Assembly (NCBI RefSeq): GCF_017571495.1 | Contig: NZ_JAGETZ010000001.1 | Span: 620,001 to 684,000 of the forward strand | DNA: 64,000 bases | Direction: 5' to 3' | Source: Hymenobacter negativus | GTDB lineage: Bacteria > Bacteroidota > Bacteroidia > Cytophagales > Hymenobacteraceae | Shown: piece after piece, positions 17,601-25,787 of the stretch | Layout of the letters: each line of letters begins with the position of its first letter | Numbering within the stretch: position 1 is the stretch's first letter | Notes under the pieces: model-generated | Databases searched by the model: none | The model's input: only the letters and a program-made list of their open reading frames with translations | What the model was told of the DNA's origin: nothing | Made by a program: the position numbers and the translations under genes

Positions 17601-19938
17601 CGCCCTCTCGCCGTCGTCGAGCACGCCTACCGAGATGGTCTGGATTGACTACGACCAGAGCGGGACGTTCGAAGCCAGCGAGTACACCGTCATTGGTACC
17701 CAGGCCACTACCGGCGCGGTGACGGGGAGCACCAACCTCACCATTCCCGCCACGGCCCTGCTGGGCCCTACCCGGATGCGCGTGCGCCTGCACAACGACG
17801 CCACCGGCACGGGTGCCAGCGCCTGCGCCAACGCCTGGATTGGCGAAACCGAGGACTACCTCGTCACTATTGGGGCCGAAGTAGTCTGCTCCACTCCCAC
17901 CCTCCTCACAGTGAGCGGCCCGGCTGCTGCGCCGTGCGCCGGGGCCTCATTCACCCTGACGACCACTGGCGCGACGGCCGGCCAAAGCGGCTTTAGCTAC
18001 CAATGGGAGAAAAGCGCAGCGGGCGCCAACAGCTTTGCCCCTATCAGCGGAGCCACCAATCTGTCGCTGACCACCAGCCTGACGGCCTCGACGGACTACC
18101 GCATTGTGACCACCTGCGCCACCGGCGGGGCTACTGCTCCCTCAAATATATTCACGGTAACCTTGGGCTATCTGAATTGCTACTGCACGCCGTCGGCCAC
18201 TCCCACCAACGAATATGTATCGGCCGTGAGCATGACGGGCAGCACGCCTTTCACCAATACCACCGGCGGCACCAGCAGCACCTCGGCAGGCTACAACAAC
18301 TACACCGGCGACCCTGCGCTGACTACTACCCTCAACCAGGGTGGCATTTACCCCATCACGGTGAGCATCCGGGCCAATGCCTCTCCCTCGCAGGCTGCCC
18401 TTTGGATTGACTTTGACCACAACGGCACGTTCGACCCGACTGACAACGTGGAATACTACCTGCTCGGCACCCCGGCTAGCAGCGGCAACTACACCTACAC
18501 CATCAACGTGACCGTGCCGGCCAATGCGCCGCTCGGCGCCACCCGCATGCGGGTGCGGGAGCGCAACTCGCTCTTCGCCAATACCGCCGCCTGCGATGCC
18601 AGCGGCTACGGCGGCGAAACCGAGGACTACCTCTTCACCGTGGGCCCGCCCCAGCAGTGCACCAACCCGCCCGCGACCATCACCGCCACGGCCGATGTGA
18701 CCAACGCCTGCGCCAACTCGTCCTTCACGCTCAGCACCAGCAGCATTCCCGTGGGCACCACGGGCTACACCTTCCAGTGGCAAAGCCGCTTGATGGGCTC
18801 AGGCAATGCGTTTGCGGACATCACGGGCGCTACCGCCTTCAGCTACGCGGTGGCTGGCCAAACGGTGCCGACAGATTACCAACTCATCGTGAGCTGCGCT
18901 AATGGTGGTGCGCCCGTGACGTCGAACTCGGTGGCAGTGGGCCAGAACACCTACGACCAATGCTATTGCAGCGTGGTGCACGGCTCGGGTTGCAGCACCT
19001 ACGGCGCCATCACCAACGTGAGCATCAACGGCATGAGCAACGGCACAACCTGCGCCGGCGGCTCCAACTACACGGTGGTCCCCACCACCACGGCCACCGC
19101 TACGCTTACGAAGGGGACGAGCTACACGCTGAACACTACGTTTGCCAGCAGCCCAAGCATCAGCGCGGGCGTGTGGGTCGATTATAACCACAACGGCACG
19201 TTCGACGCCAGCGAGTTCAACAGCATCACCAGCGCCGCCAGCAACGGCACGCTGAGCACGAGCATGACCGTGCCCGCCACAGCGATGACCGGCGCCACCC
19301 GCATGCGCATCCGAACCGAATCGACGGGCGTGGCCCTCGTAACGGCCAGCCGCGGCTGCGACACCTTTGTGTACGGCGAAACCGAGGATTATACCTTCAA
19401 CGTCGTGGCTCCGCTGCCGGTCAAGCTCATCAGCTTCACTGCGGCAGCGCAGGACAAAGCCGTACACCTGGATTGGGTCACGGCCTCGGAGCTGCACAGC
19501 GAGCGGTTTGAGGTAGAGCGCAGCACCGATGGCAAAACCTTTGAGCTCATTGGCACCGTGGCTGCGCAGGGCAATTCTACCCACCGCACCGACTACGAGT
19601 TCCTCGACTCCAAAGCCCTCGCCAAGGCCACCACGCGCTACTACCGCCTCCGCCAGGTCGATACCGATGGCGCGGCCGAATACTCGCCCGTGCGGAGCGT
19701 GCAGTTGGGTAGCTTCACCCACCTGGAGCTGTACCCCAACCCGGCGCACCGCGACCTTTCCGTGACTGGTGCCACCGCCGGCGCGGCCGTGGAAATCTTC
19801 GACGCCCTGGGCCGTTCCGTACTGAATGCCCCGGCCAACACTGACGGCCAGGCTCGCCTCACGCTGCCCGCCGGGCTGCCGAGCGGGGTATACATCGTGC
19901 GCAGCGGCACCGAAGTGCGCCGCCTCACGGTGGAGTAA
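14656..19938 (+). CDS. giant GEVED/Ig-repeat protein with T9SS type A sorting tail
   Basis: 1760 residues. Signal peptide 1-27. Two related beta-rich N-terminal modules span about 34-270 and 278-510. Four GEVED-type domains follow (about 628-800, 918-1075, 1173-1330, 1434-1585), each built on WIDxNxDGxF-like lines (for example LWIDFDHNGTFDP). The last three end in GETEDY. They alternate with Ig-like modules around conserved Cys and YQW (about 516, 806, 1077, 1333). Then comes PLPVKLISFTA with an FN3-like stretch, and a tail (about 1685-1760) with LYPNPA and GVYIVR that fits T9SS type A sorting. It is probably exported by T9SS and attached at or released from the cell surface. A role as adhesin or gliding/biofilm factor is inferred only. 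Confidence 0.93.
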   Translation: MHKPFTAFLKLVLLALALGMGFTSQAQTVPQPVALTGFNADIVANGTGNATAGSSSNSSVDANSYVFLSNDYTTTTAPGFFHPNVGLPFGGTFLGAALPNVLYKLQPYSGNNSLRLYGVGGSSPAATATGTLTFTNPTSAGTLYVLATSGSGSDATTARVNFSDGTSQSATITVQDWFNNSGYAYSVNDRLLITGTNFDEIIANTVTPNPRLYQYAVAISGANQSKSITGVTFTKSATAGPYVQIMAISAAPPAAANNYLPMPLTFPAGGTPAPYNGGNFGTPSVSGQDVIVNGTSGNTITAGTTSTPYTNTSATADTDGAGYFLMSTDYNSSTTAHATSGLPVAGVNGATTTGLLSSIATSGLTYQLASYTGINALQIRGVGSGSVSFTPTAATEVYVLTTSTNGTTSTGTMTVNFSDGTSHAYAVNFNNWFSAASSATSGSSNAATSIGVYAKGRLQPSNAVQTSTTTPNLFENKLVLSGSEYGKTIMSITVANTSTSNAVSVLGVTLNANAASLAQCALPTSHSAAASLAATCAGTSFTLTLNGLLARSGYSYQWQYSSNNTSWNNLTTSTSASPYSTGPTNATCTVLNQTTATYYRCLVQCVFDQPGTDSPSASVQVGQTDPVNCFPYPATSTSGCGTYGAVSAVSIAETATPANVVMNKTGLTCGTTTEPYATYGIYRDAATNGTLSKSNDYTLTVTTTNASRAALWIDLNQDGIYGAVLNSAGAPTGEYFGENTNGSGSTTLTFSIPSTSLAAVTNGTVGFRVRTERNNASILATAGNSNATTTTGVTLDYAVLVAGATPCAGTPAATVPTSVTSTACPATTFSLTATGPALGTTGLTYQWEYKPSAAALYTSVPTTITDVNGNAVTTNATTAILTIVNQREATDYRVIITCSNGGASATSPAITIAQSLLANCYCQNANNATNDYLTNVTLQDINNTSGSSQTSTPTGFADYTGSPSPTQTTTLNRNSTYVITVSALSPSSSTPTEMVWIDYDQSGTFEASEYTVIGTQATTGAVTGSTNLTIPATALLGPTRMRVRLHNDATGTGASACANAWIGETEDYLVTIGAEVVCSTPTLLTVSGPAAAPCAGASFTLTTTGATAGQSGFSYQWEKSAAGANSFAPISGATNLSLTTSLTASTDYRIVTTCATGGATAPSNIFTVTLGYLNCYCTPSATPTNEYVSAVSMTGSTPFTNTTGGTSSTSAGYNNYTGDPALTTTLNQGGIYPITVSIRANASPSQAALWIDFDHNGTFDPTDNVEYYLLGTPASSGNYTYTINVTVPANAPLGATRMRVRERNSLFANTAACDASGYGGETEDYLFTVGPPQQCTNPPATITATADVTNACANSSFTLSTSSIPVGTTGYTFQWQSRLMGSGNAFADITGATAFSYAVAGQTVPTDYQLIVSCANGGAPVTSNSVAVGQNTYDQCYCSVVHGSGCSTYGAITNVSINGMSNGTTCAGGSNYTVVPTTTATATLTKGTSYTLNTTFASSPSISAGVWVDYNHNGTFDASEFNSITSAASNGTLSTSMTVPATAMTGATRMRIRTESTGVALVTASRGCDTFVYGETEDYTFNVVAPLPVKLISFTAAAQDKAVHLDWVTASELHSERFEVERSTDGKTFELIGTVAAQGNSTHRTDYEFLDSKALAKATTRYYRLRQVDTDGAAEYSPVRSVQLGSFTHLELYPNPAHRDLSVTGATAGAAVEIFDALGRSVLNAPANTDGQARLTLPAGLPSGVYIVRSGTEVRRLTVE

Positions 19939-19959
19939 TCCTTCCTGCCACGTGCCTTT

Positions 19960-20000
19960 AAGGCCCGACTGCCCGGTGTGGGGCGGCCGGGCCTTTTGTT
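19960..20000 (+). terminator. rho-independent terminator after the GEVED protein gene
   Basis: AAGGCCCGACTGCCC pairs with GGGCGGCCGGGCCTT, with one internal mismatch and a GTGT-containing loop. The last bases run into CCTTTTGTTT. Confidence 0.8.
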
Positions 20001-20039
20001 TATCGCTGAGAGCCAGACGCCAATAGCTGGTGGCTTGCT

Positions 20040-20047
20040 TACCTTTG
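20040..20047 (+). promoter_or_regulatory. candidate -7 box of the AraC-family gene
   Basis: TACCTTTG matches TAnnTTTG exactly and lies 19 bases before the ATG at 20067. No convincing -33 element was found. Confidence 0.45.
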
Positions 20048-20066
20048 ATTTTCACAGCTGTTTATA

Positions 20067-20996
20067 ATGAAGCCTAATTCGCTCGAAGAACTCTACACCA
20101 AGCTCCGTCCGGTGGCCGGCGCCGAAGCCAGTACGCTAGTGGCCCCGGGCATTCAGCGGGAAATCGGCCACTTCAACGTCTTCAACGTGGCCGACCTAAT
20201 GGCCACCAAGTTCCAACGGCCACCAATGACTTTCGACCGGCGGGCATTCTGTAAAATCAGCCTGATTCGTGGGCGCAGCCGGGTTGAGAACGGCGACAAA
20301 GTGGTGGACATTGAGCGCAACGGCCTGTGGTTTGCCACCTCCCGCGTGCCCTACCGGTGGCTGCCGCAAGACCAAGACCAAGCCGGCTACTTCTGCGTTT
20401 TCACCGATGAGTTCCTGCTGCCCGCCAAGAGTGGGGTTGTGCTCGATGAGCTGCCCATTTTCCAACCCGGCGCCACCCCTACCTTGGAGATATCGGATAC
20501 GGACTACGCAGCCATTGAGGGTATTTTCCTGCGCATGACGCAGGAAATAGCCTCCGGCTATGCCCATAAGTATGACCTGCTCCGCACCTACCTGCTCGAA
20601 CTGATACACTATGGGCAGAAGCTGCAACCCGCACCGGCCCAGGTCCACACACCCAATGCTTCGGCCCGCGTCACGGCCCTGTTTGCCGAGCTGCTGGAAC
20701 GCCAGTTTCCCCTCGAAACTCCGCAGCAACAGCTACGGCTGCGCACCGCCAAGGACTACGCCAACCAGCTGGCGGTGCACGTCAACCACCTCAACCGGGT
20801 ACTGAAAGAAACCACCGGCCGTACCACCACCGGCCTCATCGGCAGCCGGGTAGCGCAGGAAGCCAAAATCCTGCTCAAGCAGACCAACTGGAACGTCTCC
20901 GAAATTGCCAACAGCTTGGGCTTTGCCGACGCGGCGCATTTCTGCAACTTCTTCAAACGCCAGACCGGCCTGGTCCCAAGTGCCCTCCGCGAATAG
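20067..20996 (+). CDS. AraC family transcriptional regulator
   Basis: 309 residues. Residues about 1-170 form a cupin-like effector domain. Residues about 205-305 form the AraC double helix-turn-helix (KDYANQLAVHVNHLNRVLKETTGRT for the first, then NVSEIANSLGFADAAHFCNFFKRQTGLVPSALR for the second), and the second HTH is a near-perfect family signature. The architecture is that of the many single-gene AraC regulators in this phylum. No clear target gene is adjacent: the neighbours are the GEVED protein upstream and sppA downstream and convergent. Effector and regulon are unknown. Confidence 0.92.
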   Translation: MKPNSLEELYTKLRPVAGAEASTLVAPGIQREIGHFNVFNVADLMATKFQRPPMTFDRRAFCKISLIRGRSRVENGDKVVDIERNGLWFATSRVPYRWLPQDQDQAGYFCVFTDEFLLPAKSGVVLDELPIFQPGATPTLEISDTDYAAIEGIFLRMTQEIASGYAHKYDLLRTYLLELIHYGQKLQPAPAQVHTPNASARVTALFAELLERQFPLETPQQQLRLRTAKDYANQLAVHVNHLNRVLKETTGRTTTGLIGSRVAQEAKILLKQTNWNVSEIANSLGFADAAHFCNFFKRQTGLVPSALRE

Positions 20997-21096
20997 ACTC
21001 GTTGTTTGAATTATTCAGCAGGCAGACGCTGAAGCGGCCAGGTTGCAGAGTAGCCATAGCCCGGTGATGGATTTGTAGCAACCCGATAATTGGGAT

Positions 21097-21160
21097 AAAA
21101 AAAGCCGCGTAGCGATGACAGAACCAATCGGTAATCTGTCACTGCTACGCGGCTTTTTTT
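21097..21160. terminator. bidirectional terminator between the AraC gene and sppA
   Basis: AAAAAAAGCCGCGTAGC (21097-21113) pairs with GCTACGCGGCTTTTTTT. Inner TGACAG/CTGTCA extends the stem to about 24 bp. A T run is present on both strands. A further copy of CTGCTACGCGGCT lies at about 21191-21203. Confidence 0.9.
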
Positions 21161-21222
21161 ATCACTAGAACCGTGCTTCTTTGCCAACCTTTCGCTGCTA
21201 CGCGGCTAGTCCGCAGCTTGGG

Positions 21223-22998
21223 TTATTTAATGTCTAACAAGTAGGGCAGACGGGCCTGCACACCGCGCATCTGCATGAGCTGCTGGTACTGCGCGTAGGC
21301 GGGGTAAAGCGGGCCCAGCTCGGCTTTGATGGCGCGGGCCTTGGCTTCGTCATCCTCATCGCCAACAAAGCGGGACAGCAGGCTTTCGATGGAGGAGCGT
21401 TGACGGGGCAGGCGCTGCACGCGGTAGTCGTCGGCCTTGAGGTGGGCGCGTTGGGCGGCAATTTTCAGGGCGTCTTCGTAGTCGCCCAGCACATCCACGA
21501 GGCCGTTGTTTTTGGCCTCGAGGCCGCTCCAGACGCGGCCCGAGGCCAGGCGGCGCAGGCGGTCTACGGGCATGCGGCGGCCGAGGGCGGCTTTGCTGGT
21601 GAAATCGGCGTAGATGCTGTTCACCTCGCCTTGCAGCACTTTTTTCTCATAGTCGGAGAGCGCGCGGGTGATGGTGGGCAGGTCGGAGAACTTGCCGGTG
21701 GTCACGCGGTCCACGGTGATGCCCAGCTTGTCGGCCAGCAGCGGCTGAATGTTGGGCAGCACGCCAAACACGCCAATGGAGCCCGTGATGGTGTTCGGAT
21801 GGGCCACGATGGTGTCGCAGGCCATGGCAATGTAGTAGCCCCCGGAAGCTGCCACGTCGCTCATGCTGGCGATAATCGGCTTCACTTTGCTGGTGAGCAG
21901 CACCTCGCGGTAAATAATATCGGAGGCAAGCGAGGAGCCGCCGGGCGAGTTGATACGCAGCACCACGGCCTTCACTTTGTCGTCGAGGCGGGCCTTGCGG
22001 ATGGATTCGGCAAACTTGGTGCTACCGATGTTGTCGTCGGAACCCCGGCCGGTCACAATGTCGCCGTCGGCGTACACCACGGCAATGCGGTTGCCGCTGG
22101 TGTTGCCCTCTTTTTCGTCGGCATCATCGTTTTCGGTATAGTCGCTGAGGCTCACCAGGCTGGGCTTTTTGTCTTTGGCCACGCCCAGCTTGCCCCGCAG
22201 GTAGTCCTCCACCTCATCAAAATAGCCGAGCTTGGTGACCAGGTTCAGGCGCAGGGCATCGGGGGCGTTGTGCACCAGCATGGAGTCCGAAATCACCTTG
22301 AGGCGGGCCGGCTCGATGTGGCGCGCCTCGGCCACGCGGCCAATCATGTAGCCGTTGATGGAGTTGAGGAACGACACGGTCTGGTAGCGGGCCGAATCCG
22401 AGAAATTCTCCCGGAAAAACGGCTCCACGGCGCTTTTAAACGAGCCCACCCGGAAGATGTAGGGCTCGATGCCGGCCTTGTCGAACAGGCGCTTGTAGAA
22501 CATCACCTCCGAGCTGAGCCCGTTGAATTCCAGCGTGCCCTGCGGGTGCAGGTAGATTTCGTTGGCTACCGAGGAGAGGTAGAAGCTCTTTTCGGAGGCG
22601 ATTTCGTGGTAGGCCACGATGAACTTGCCGGATTTTTTAAAGTCCAGCAGCGCGTCGCGCACTTCCTCCAGCGAGGCCATGCCGCCCTGCACCAAACCCA
22701 GGTTCAGCAAAATGCCCTTGATGTCGGCATCGCCCTTGGCCCGGCCGATGGCTTCCTTCAACTCGACCAAACCGGTCGAGCCACTATTGCCCCCGAAGGC
22801 GCCCAGGCGGCCGTCGCGCCCGCGCTCATTGAGCGGGTCGTTCAGCTTGAGCTCCAGCACCGAGTTGGCGGCGGTTTCCTTGTGGTCGTCGCTGCTCACG
22901 GCCGCTCCAATGATGCCGGCCATCACCAAAAAACCCAGAAATCCAAAGACGAACAGGCCGACAACGGTGGCGAGCACGAATTTCAAAAATTGACGCAT
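21223..22998 (-). CDS. sppA: signal peptide peptidase SppA, 67K type
   Basis: 591 residues, the length of the 67-kDa duplicated form. It is a membrane-anchored serine protease that degrades cleaved signal peptides on the periplasmic side. The N-terminal membrane anchor is at residues about 7-33. The N-terminal half carries the Lys of the Ser-Lys dyad (ASEKSFYLSSVANEIYLHP, about 142). The C-terminal half carries the catalytic Ser (SDVAASGGYYIAMACD, about 383). VLRINSPGGSSLASD and NTITGSIGVFG are the standard flanking motifs. A 21-bp repeat array lies directly upstream and replaces a conventional promoter region. Confidence 0.95.
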   Translation of the reverse strand: MRQFLKFVLATVVGLFVFGFLGFLVMAGIIGAAVSSDDHKETAANSVLELKLNDPLNERGRDGRLGAFGGNSGSTGLVELKEAIGRAKGDADIKGILLNLGLVQGGMASLEEVRDALLDFKKSGKFIVAYHEIASEKSFYLSSVANEIYLHPQGTLEFNGLSSEVMFYKRLFDKAGIEPYIFRVGSFKSAVEPFFRENFSDSARYQTVSFLNSINGYMIGRVAEARHIEPARLKVISDSMLVHNAPDALRLNLVTKLGYFDEVEDYLRGKLGVAKDKKPSLVSLSDYTENDDADEKEGNTSGNRIAVVYADGDIVTGRGSDDNIGSTKFAESIRKARLDDKVKAVVLRINSPGGSSLASDIIYREVLLTSKVKPIIASMSDVAASGGYYIAMACDTIVAHPNTITGSIGVFGVLPNIQPLLADKLGITVDRVTTGKFSDLPTITRALSDYEKKVLQGEVNSIYADFTSKAALGRRMPVDRLRRLASGRVWSGLEAKNNGLVDVLGDYEDALKIAAQRAHLKADDYRVQRLPRQRSSIESLLSRFVGDEDDEAKARAIKAELGPLYPAYAQYQQLMQMRGVQARLPYLLDIK

Positions 22999-23027
22999 AA
23001 AAACGGATTAGAATGATGGCTGTAAAT

Positions 23028-23262
23028 GTAGGCGGCGCGGGCCATTTGGCCTTCCCCCGTGGGTTTACGTCTTTCCCCTGCCGATTTACGAAGGCGTAAA
23101 CCCACGGGGGAAGGACGTAAATACGCGGGGGAAAGGCGTAAACCAGCGGGGGAACGACGGAAATCCGCGGGGGAGGCACGGAACATCGCAGGGGCATGGC
23201 GTACAGGCCCGCGGAATGCCCGAAAGCCCGCGGGGGACCACCCAAAAGCCCCGCGGGCGGCT
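23028..23262. repeat. array of 21-bp degenerate tandem repeats with an inversion point
   Basis: On the plus strand, eight contiguous units of exactly 21 bases run 23095-23262. Unit 1 begins CGTAAACCCACGGGGGAAGG, unit 2 CGTAAATACGCGGGGGAAAG and unit 3 CGTAAACCAGCGGGGGAACG; later units drift. On the other side of the 4-bp centre (AAGG, 23091-23094) the same unit runs on the minus strand: 23070-23090, 23049-23069 and a diverged third at 23028-23048. Because 21 is a multiple of three, open frames with heptapeptide repeats appear in several frames. Confidence 0.9.
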
Positions 23263-24590
23263 CAGTAACCGTATTTCTCGCCCCACCAGCCGCGCAGGCG
23301 TTCCTGGATTTTGGCTTCGCTGGCATTGTGGCCGGGCTCGTAGAAACGGGTGCCGCTCAGGGCGTCGGGCAGAAACTCCTGCTCCTCGAAGTTGCCTTCG
23401 CCGTTGTGCGAGTAGGCGTATTCTTTGCCGTAGCCGAGCTGCTTCATGAGGCGCGTGGGGGCGTTGCGTAAGGGAACCGGCACGGGGTGCACGCCGTGGG
23501 CCTTCACCTCGGCCTGGGCGGCGCGGATGGCCATGTAGGAGGCGTTGCTTTTGGGCGAAGTAGCCAGGTAAATGACCGTTTGGGCTAGGATGAGGTCGGA
23601 CTCGGGCAGGCCGATGACGGTGCAGGCCTGGAAGCAGCTCGTGGCCAGCATCAGGGCGTTGGGGTTGGCGTTGCCGATGTCCTCACTGGCCAGGATGAGC
23701 ATGCGGCGGGCAATGAACTTCACATCCTCGCCGCCTTCCAGCATTACGGCCAGGTAGTAGAGCGCGGCGTTGGGGTCGGAGCCGCGCATGCTTTTAATAA
23801 AGGCCGAAATGACGTCGTAGTGCATTTCGCCGCCTTTGTCGTAGCGGGCCAGTGGGCGCTGGGCCACCTGCTGCACCACCGCATCGGTGATTAGGATGGT
23901 TCCTTTCTTATCGGGCGGGGTGCTTTGCACCACAATTTCCAGGAGGTTGAGCAGCTTGCGGGCGTCGCCGCCGCTCAGGGCTAGCAGGGCGTGGTCTTCC
24001 TTGAGGCTCACCTTTTTCTGCTGCATCGCGGCGTCCTCCGTCAGGGCCTTTTTCACGAGGCCGCGCAGGGTGTCCGCGCTCAGCGCTTCCAGCACGTACA
24101 CCTGGCAGCGTGAGAGCAACGCCGGGATGACTTCAAACGACGGATTCTCCGTGGTGGCGCCAATCAGCGTGACGGTGCCGTGCTCCACCGCGCCCAGCAG
24201 CGCATCCTGCTGGGCCTTGCTGAAGCGGTGGATTTCATCAATAAAGAGCACCGTACCACGCTGCCGCTTGGCCTTTTCAATGACGTCGCGCACATCCTTC
24301 ACGCCCGCGTTGATGGCGCTGAGCGCGGAAAATGGCTGCTTCAGCTCCGAGGCCAGCAGGTGGGCCAGGGTGGTTTTGCCCACGCCGGGCGGTCCCCACA
24401 GAATGAGGCTGGGCAGCCGGCCGGAGTTCAAATAGCGGCGTAGCACGCCGGTTTCGCCCACCAGGTGCTGCTGGCCGGCATAGTCGGCCAGGCGGCGCGG
24501 GCGCTGGCGCTCGGCCAGCGGGGCATCAGGGCCGGGCGCGGCGGCTGGGGTGAAGGCGGTGGGTTCGTCGTCAGGGAAAAGGGAGGACAT
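23262..24590 (-). CDS. rarA: replication-associated recombination protein A (RarA/MgsA AAA+ ATPase)
   Basis: 442 residues. It is a clamp-loader-like ATPase acting at stalled replication forks. Walker A is GPPGVGKTTLAHLLA (about 59) and Walker B is VLFIDEIHRFSKAQQDALL (about 113). Sensor 1 is IGATTENPSFEVIPALLSR, and the C-terminal tetramerisation part includes RGSDPNAALYYLAVMLEGGEDVKFIARRM. A start at 24590 (MSSLFPDDEP) fits the family better than 24647, which lies within a palindromic repeat. The stop codon touches the last unit of the 21-bp array. A divergent transporter gene starts 136 bases away. Confidence 0.95.
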   Translation of the reverse strand: MSSLFPDDEPTAFTPAAAPGPDAPLAERQRPRRLADYAGQQHLVGETGVLRRYLNSGRLPSLILWGPPGVGKTTLAHLLASELKQPFSALSAINAGVKDVRDVIEKAKRQRGTVLFIDEIHRFSKAQQDALLGAVEHGTVTLIGATTENPSFEVIPALLSRCQVYVLEALSADTLRGLVKKALTEDAAMQQKKVSLKEDHALLALSGGDARKLLNLLEIVVQSTPPDKKGTILITDAVVQQVAQRPLARYDKGGEMHYDVISAFIKSMRGSDPNAALYYLAVMLEGGEDVKFIARRMLILASEDIGNANPNALMLATSCFQACTVIGLPESDLILAQTVIYLATSPKSNASYMAIRAAQAEVKAHGVHPVPVPLRNAPTRLMKQLGYGKEYAYSHNGEGNFEEQEFLPDALSGTRFYEPGHNASEAKIQERLRGWWGEKYGY

Positions 24591-24595
24591 AGGAA

Positions 24596-24714
24596 GTAGC
24601 GAAATAGCGCGAATCGAAGACGGCGGAGCCAACTTTGTGGTTCGCATTTTAGAACGTTCGGCACCGCAACGAGTTCTGACGGCGCGAAAACGCGAACCAC
24701 AAAGTTGGCGCTAC
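24596..24714. repeat. interspersed palindromic repeat, family A variant, in a divergent promoter gap
   Basis: The outer GTAGCG (24596) and CGCTAC (24709-24714) frame a perfect 18-base inverted pair, GCCAACTTTGTGGTTCGC (24628-24645) and its complement (24692-24709). It fills nearly all the space between the starts of rarA (24590, minus) and the DMT gene (24727, plus). Confidence 0.75.
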
Positions 24715-24726
24715 TCTCCCCTACTT

Positions 24727-25650
24727 ATGCCCAATCAATTCCGCGTGCACGCGGCCCTGTTCTTCGTCGCAGTCATTTACGCGGCCAATTATTCCCTGTC
24801 GAAAGACGTGATGCCGCTCTATATGACGCCGTTCGGCATCGTCACGCTGCGGGTGCTGGGCGCGTCGAGCTTCTTTGCGCTGGTGAAATACTTCGTGGCC
24901 CCGCAAGACAAAATCATCGGCTGGACCGACAACCGGCGGTCCATTCTCTGCGGCATTTGCGGCATTGGGGTCAATCAGCTGCTGTTTTTTTCGGGGCTGA
25001 ATTTGACTTCGCCCATCAGCGCGTCGCTGCTCCAGACCATCGCGCCCATTGTGGTGGTCATCGCCTCGGCCATTCTGCTCAGTGAAAAAATCACGCTGCC
25101 GCGGGTGCTGGGCATTGCGGTGGGCGCGGCGGGCGCGGCCTCGCTCATCCTCAGCCGCAACGCGCAGGCAGCCATCTACCCGCACGCCACGCTGGGCAAC
25201 CTGTTTATTCTGGCCAATGCCACGGTGTTTGGCCTCTACCTGGTGCTGGTGCAGCCGCTGATGCGCAAGTACCACGCCTTCACGGTGCTGGCGCGGGTGT
25301 TTCTGGTGGGGGCCATCATTGCGGTGCCCTTCGGCTGGCGCGATGCCCTGACGGCCCACTACGCCACTTTCCCGCTCAAAATCTGGCTGGAAATCGGCTA
25401 CATGGTGGTCTTCCTTACCATCCTGGCCTACCTGCTCAATAACTGGGCGCTGAAATACGCCTCCCCCGCCCTTCTGGGCGTCTATATTTATTTGCAGCCG
25501 GTGCTGGCCGTGCTCATTGCCGTGGCCCTGGGCAAAGACCACCTCACTTGGGGCAAAGCCGGACAGGCAGTACTCATCTTCGTGGGGGTGTGGCTGGTAA
25601 GCCAGAAACCAAAGGCAGCAGCCGTGCCGGCAGCAGCGGAAACGGTATAG
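24727..25650 (+). CDS. EamA/DMT superfamily transporter
   Basis: 307 residues with about ten hydrophobic segments in two homologous EamA halves. The first half holds NQLLFFSGLNLTSPISASLLQTIAPIVVVIAS, the usual helix 3-4 hallmark. The second holds LNNWALKYASPALLGVYIYLQPVLAVLIAVALG, its counterpart. It is an inner-membrane drug/metabolite transporter; the substrate cannot be inferred. Start 24727 (MPNQFRVHAALFF) puts the first membrane helix at the N-terminus. The short C-terminal tail is Ala/Pro-rich. It is divergent from rarA with a repeat between, and followed by a CLC channel gene 137 bases on. Confidence 0.9.
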   Translation: MPNQFRVHAALFFVAVIYAANYSLSKDVMPLYMTPFGIVTLRVLGASSFFALVKYFVAPQDKIIGWTDNRRSILCGICGIGVNQLLFFSGLNLTSPISASLLQTIAPIVVVIASAILLSEKITLPRVLGIAVGAAGAASLILSRNAQAAIYPHATLGNLFILANATVFGLYLVLVQPLMRKYHAFTVLARVFLVGAIIAVPFGWRDALTAHYATFPLKIWLEIGYMVVFLTILAYLLNNWALKYASPALLGVYIYLQPVLAVLIAVALGKDHLTWGKAGQAVLIFVGVWLVSQKPKAAAVPAAAETV

Positions 25651-25787
25651 GACTGGGGTTTTCAGGGCCGCGTCTGCGTTGCTTCCCGCATAAAAGTTCC
25701 CTTCATGCGGCACTCATTGGGCCTGAGCGAAGTTCGTATAGGTGCTCCTGCCTGTTTGCAGGTGGCCTTTACCTCTTTTTTCGCTCT

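Noticed and set aside
18799..20055. 418-codon minus-strand frame over the end of the GEVED gene
   Set aside because: Runs through a gene with clear domains and a terminator; low-complexity translation.
21400..23016. 538-codon plus-strand frame antisense to sppA
   Set aside because: His/Gly/Val-rich translation with no domain; the minus-strand gene has the full protease signatures.
23028..23262. CRISPR array
   Set aside because: The 21-bp units are contiguous without spacers, they degrade progressively, and there are no cas genes.
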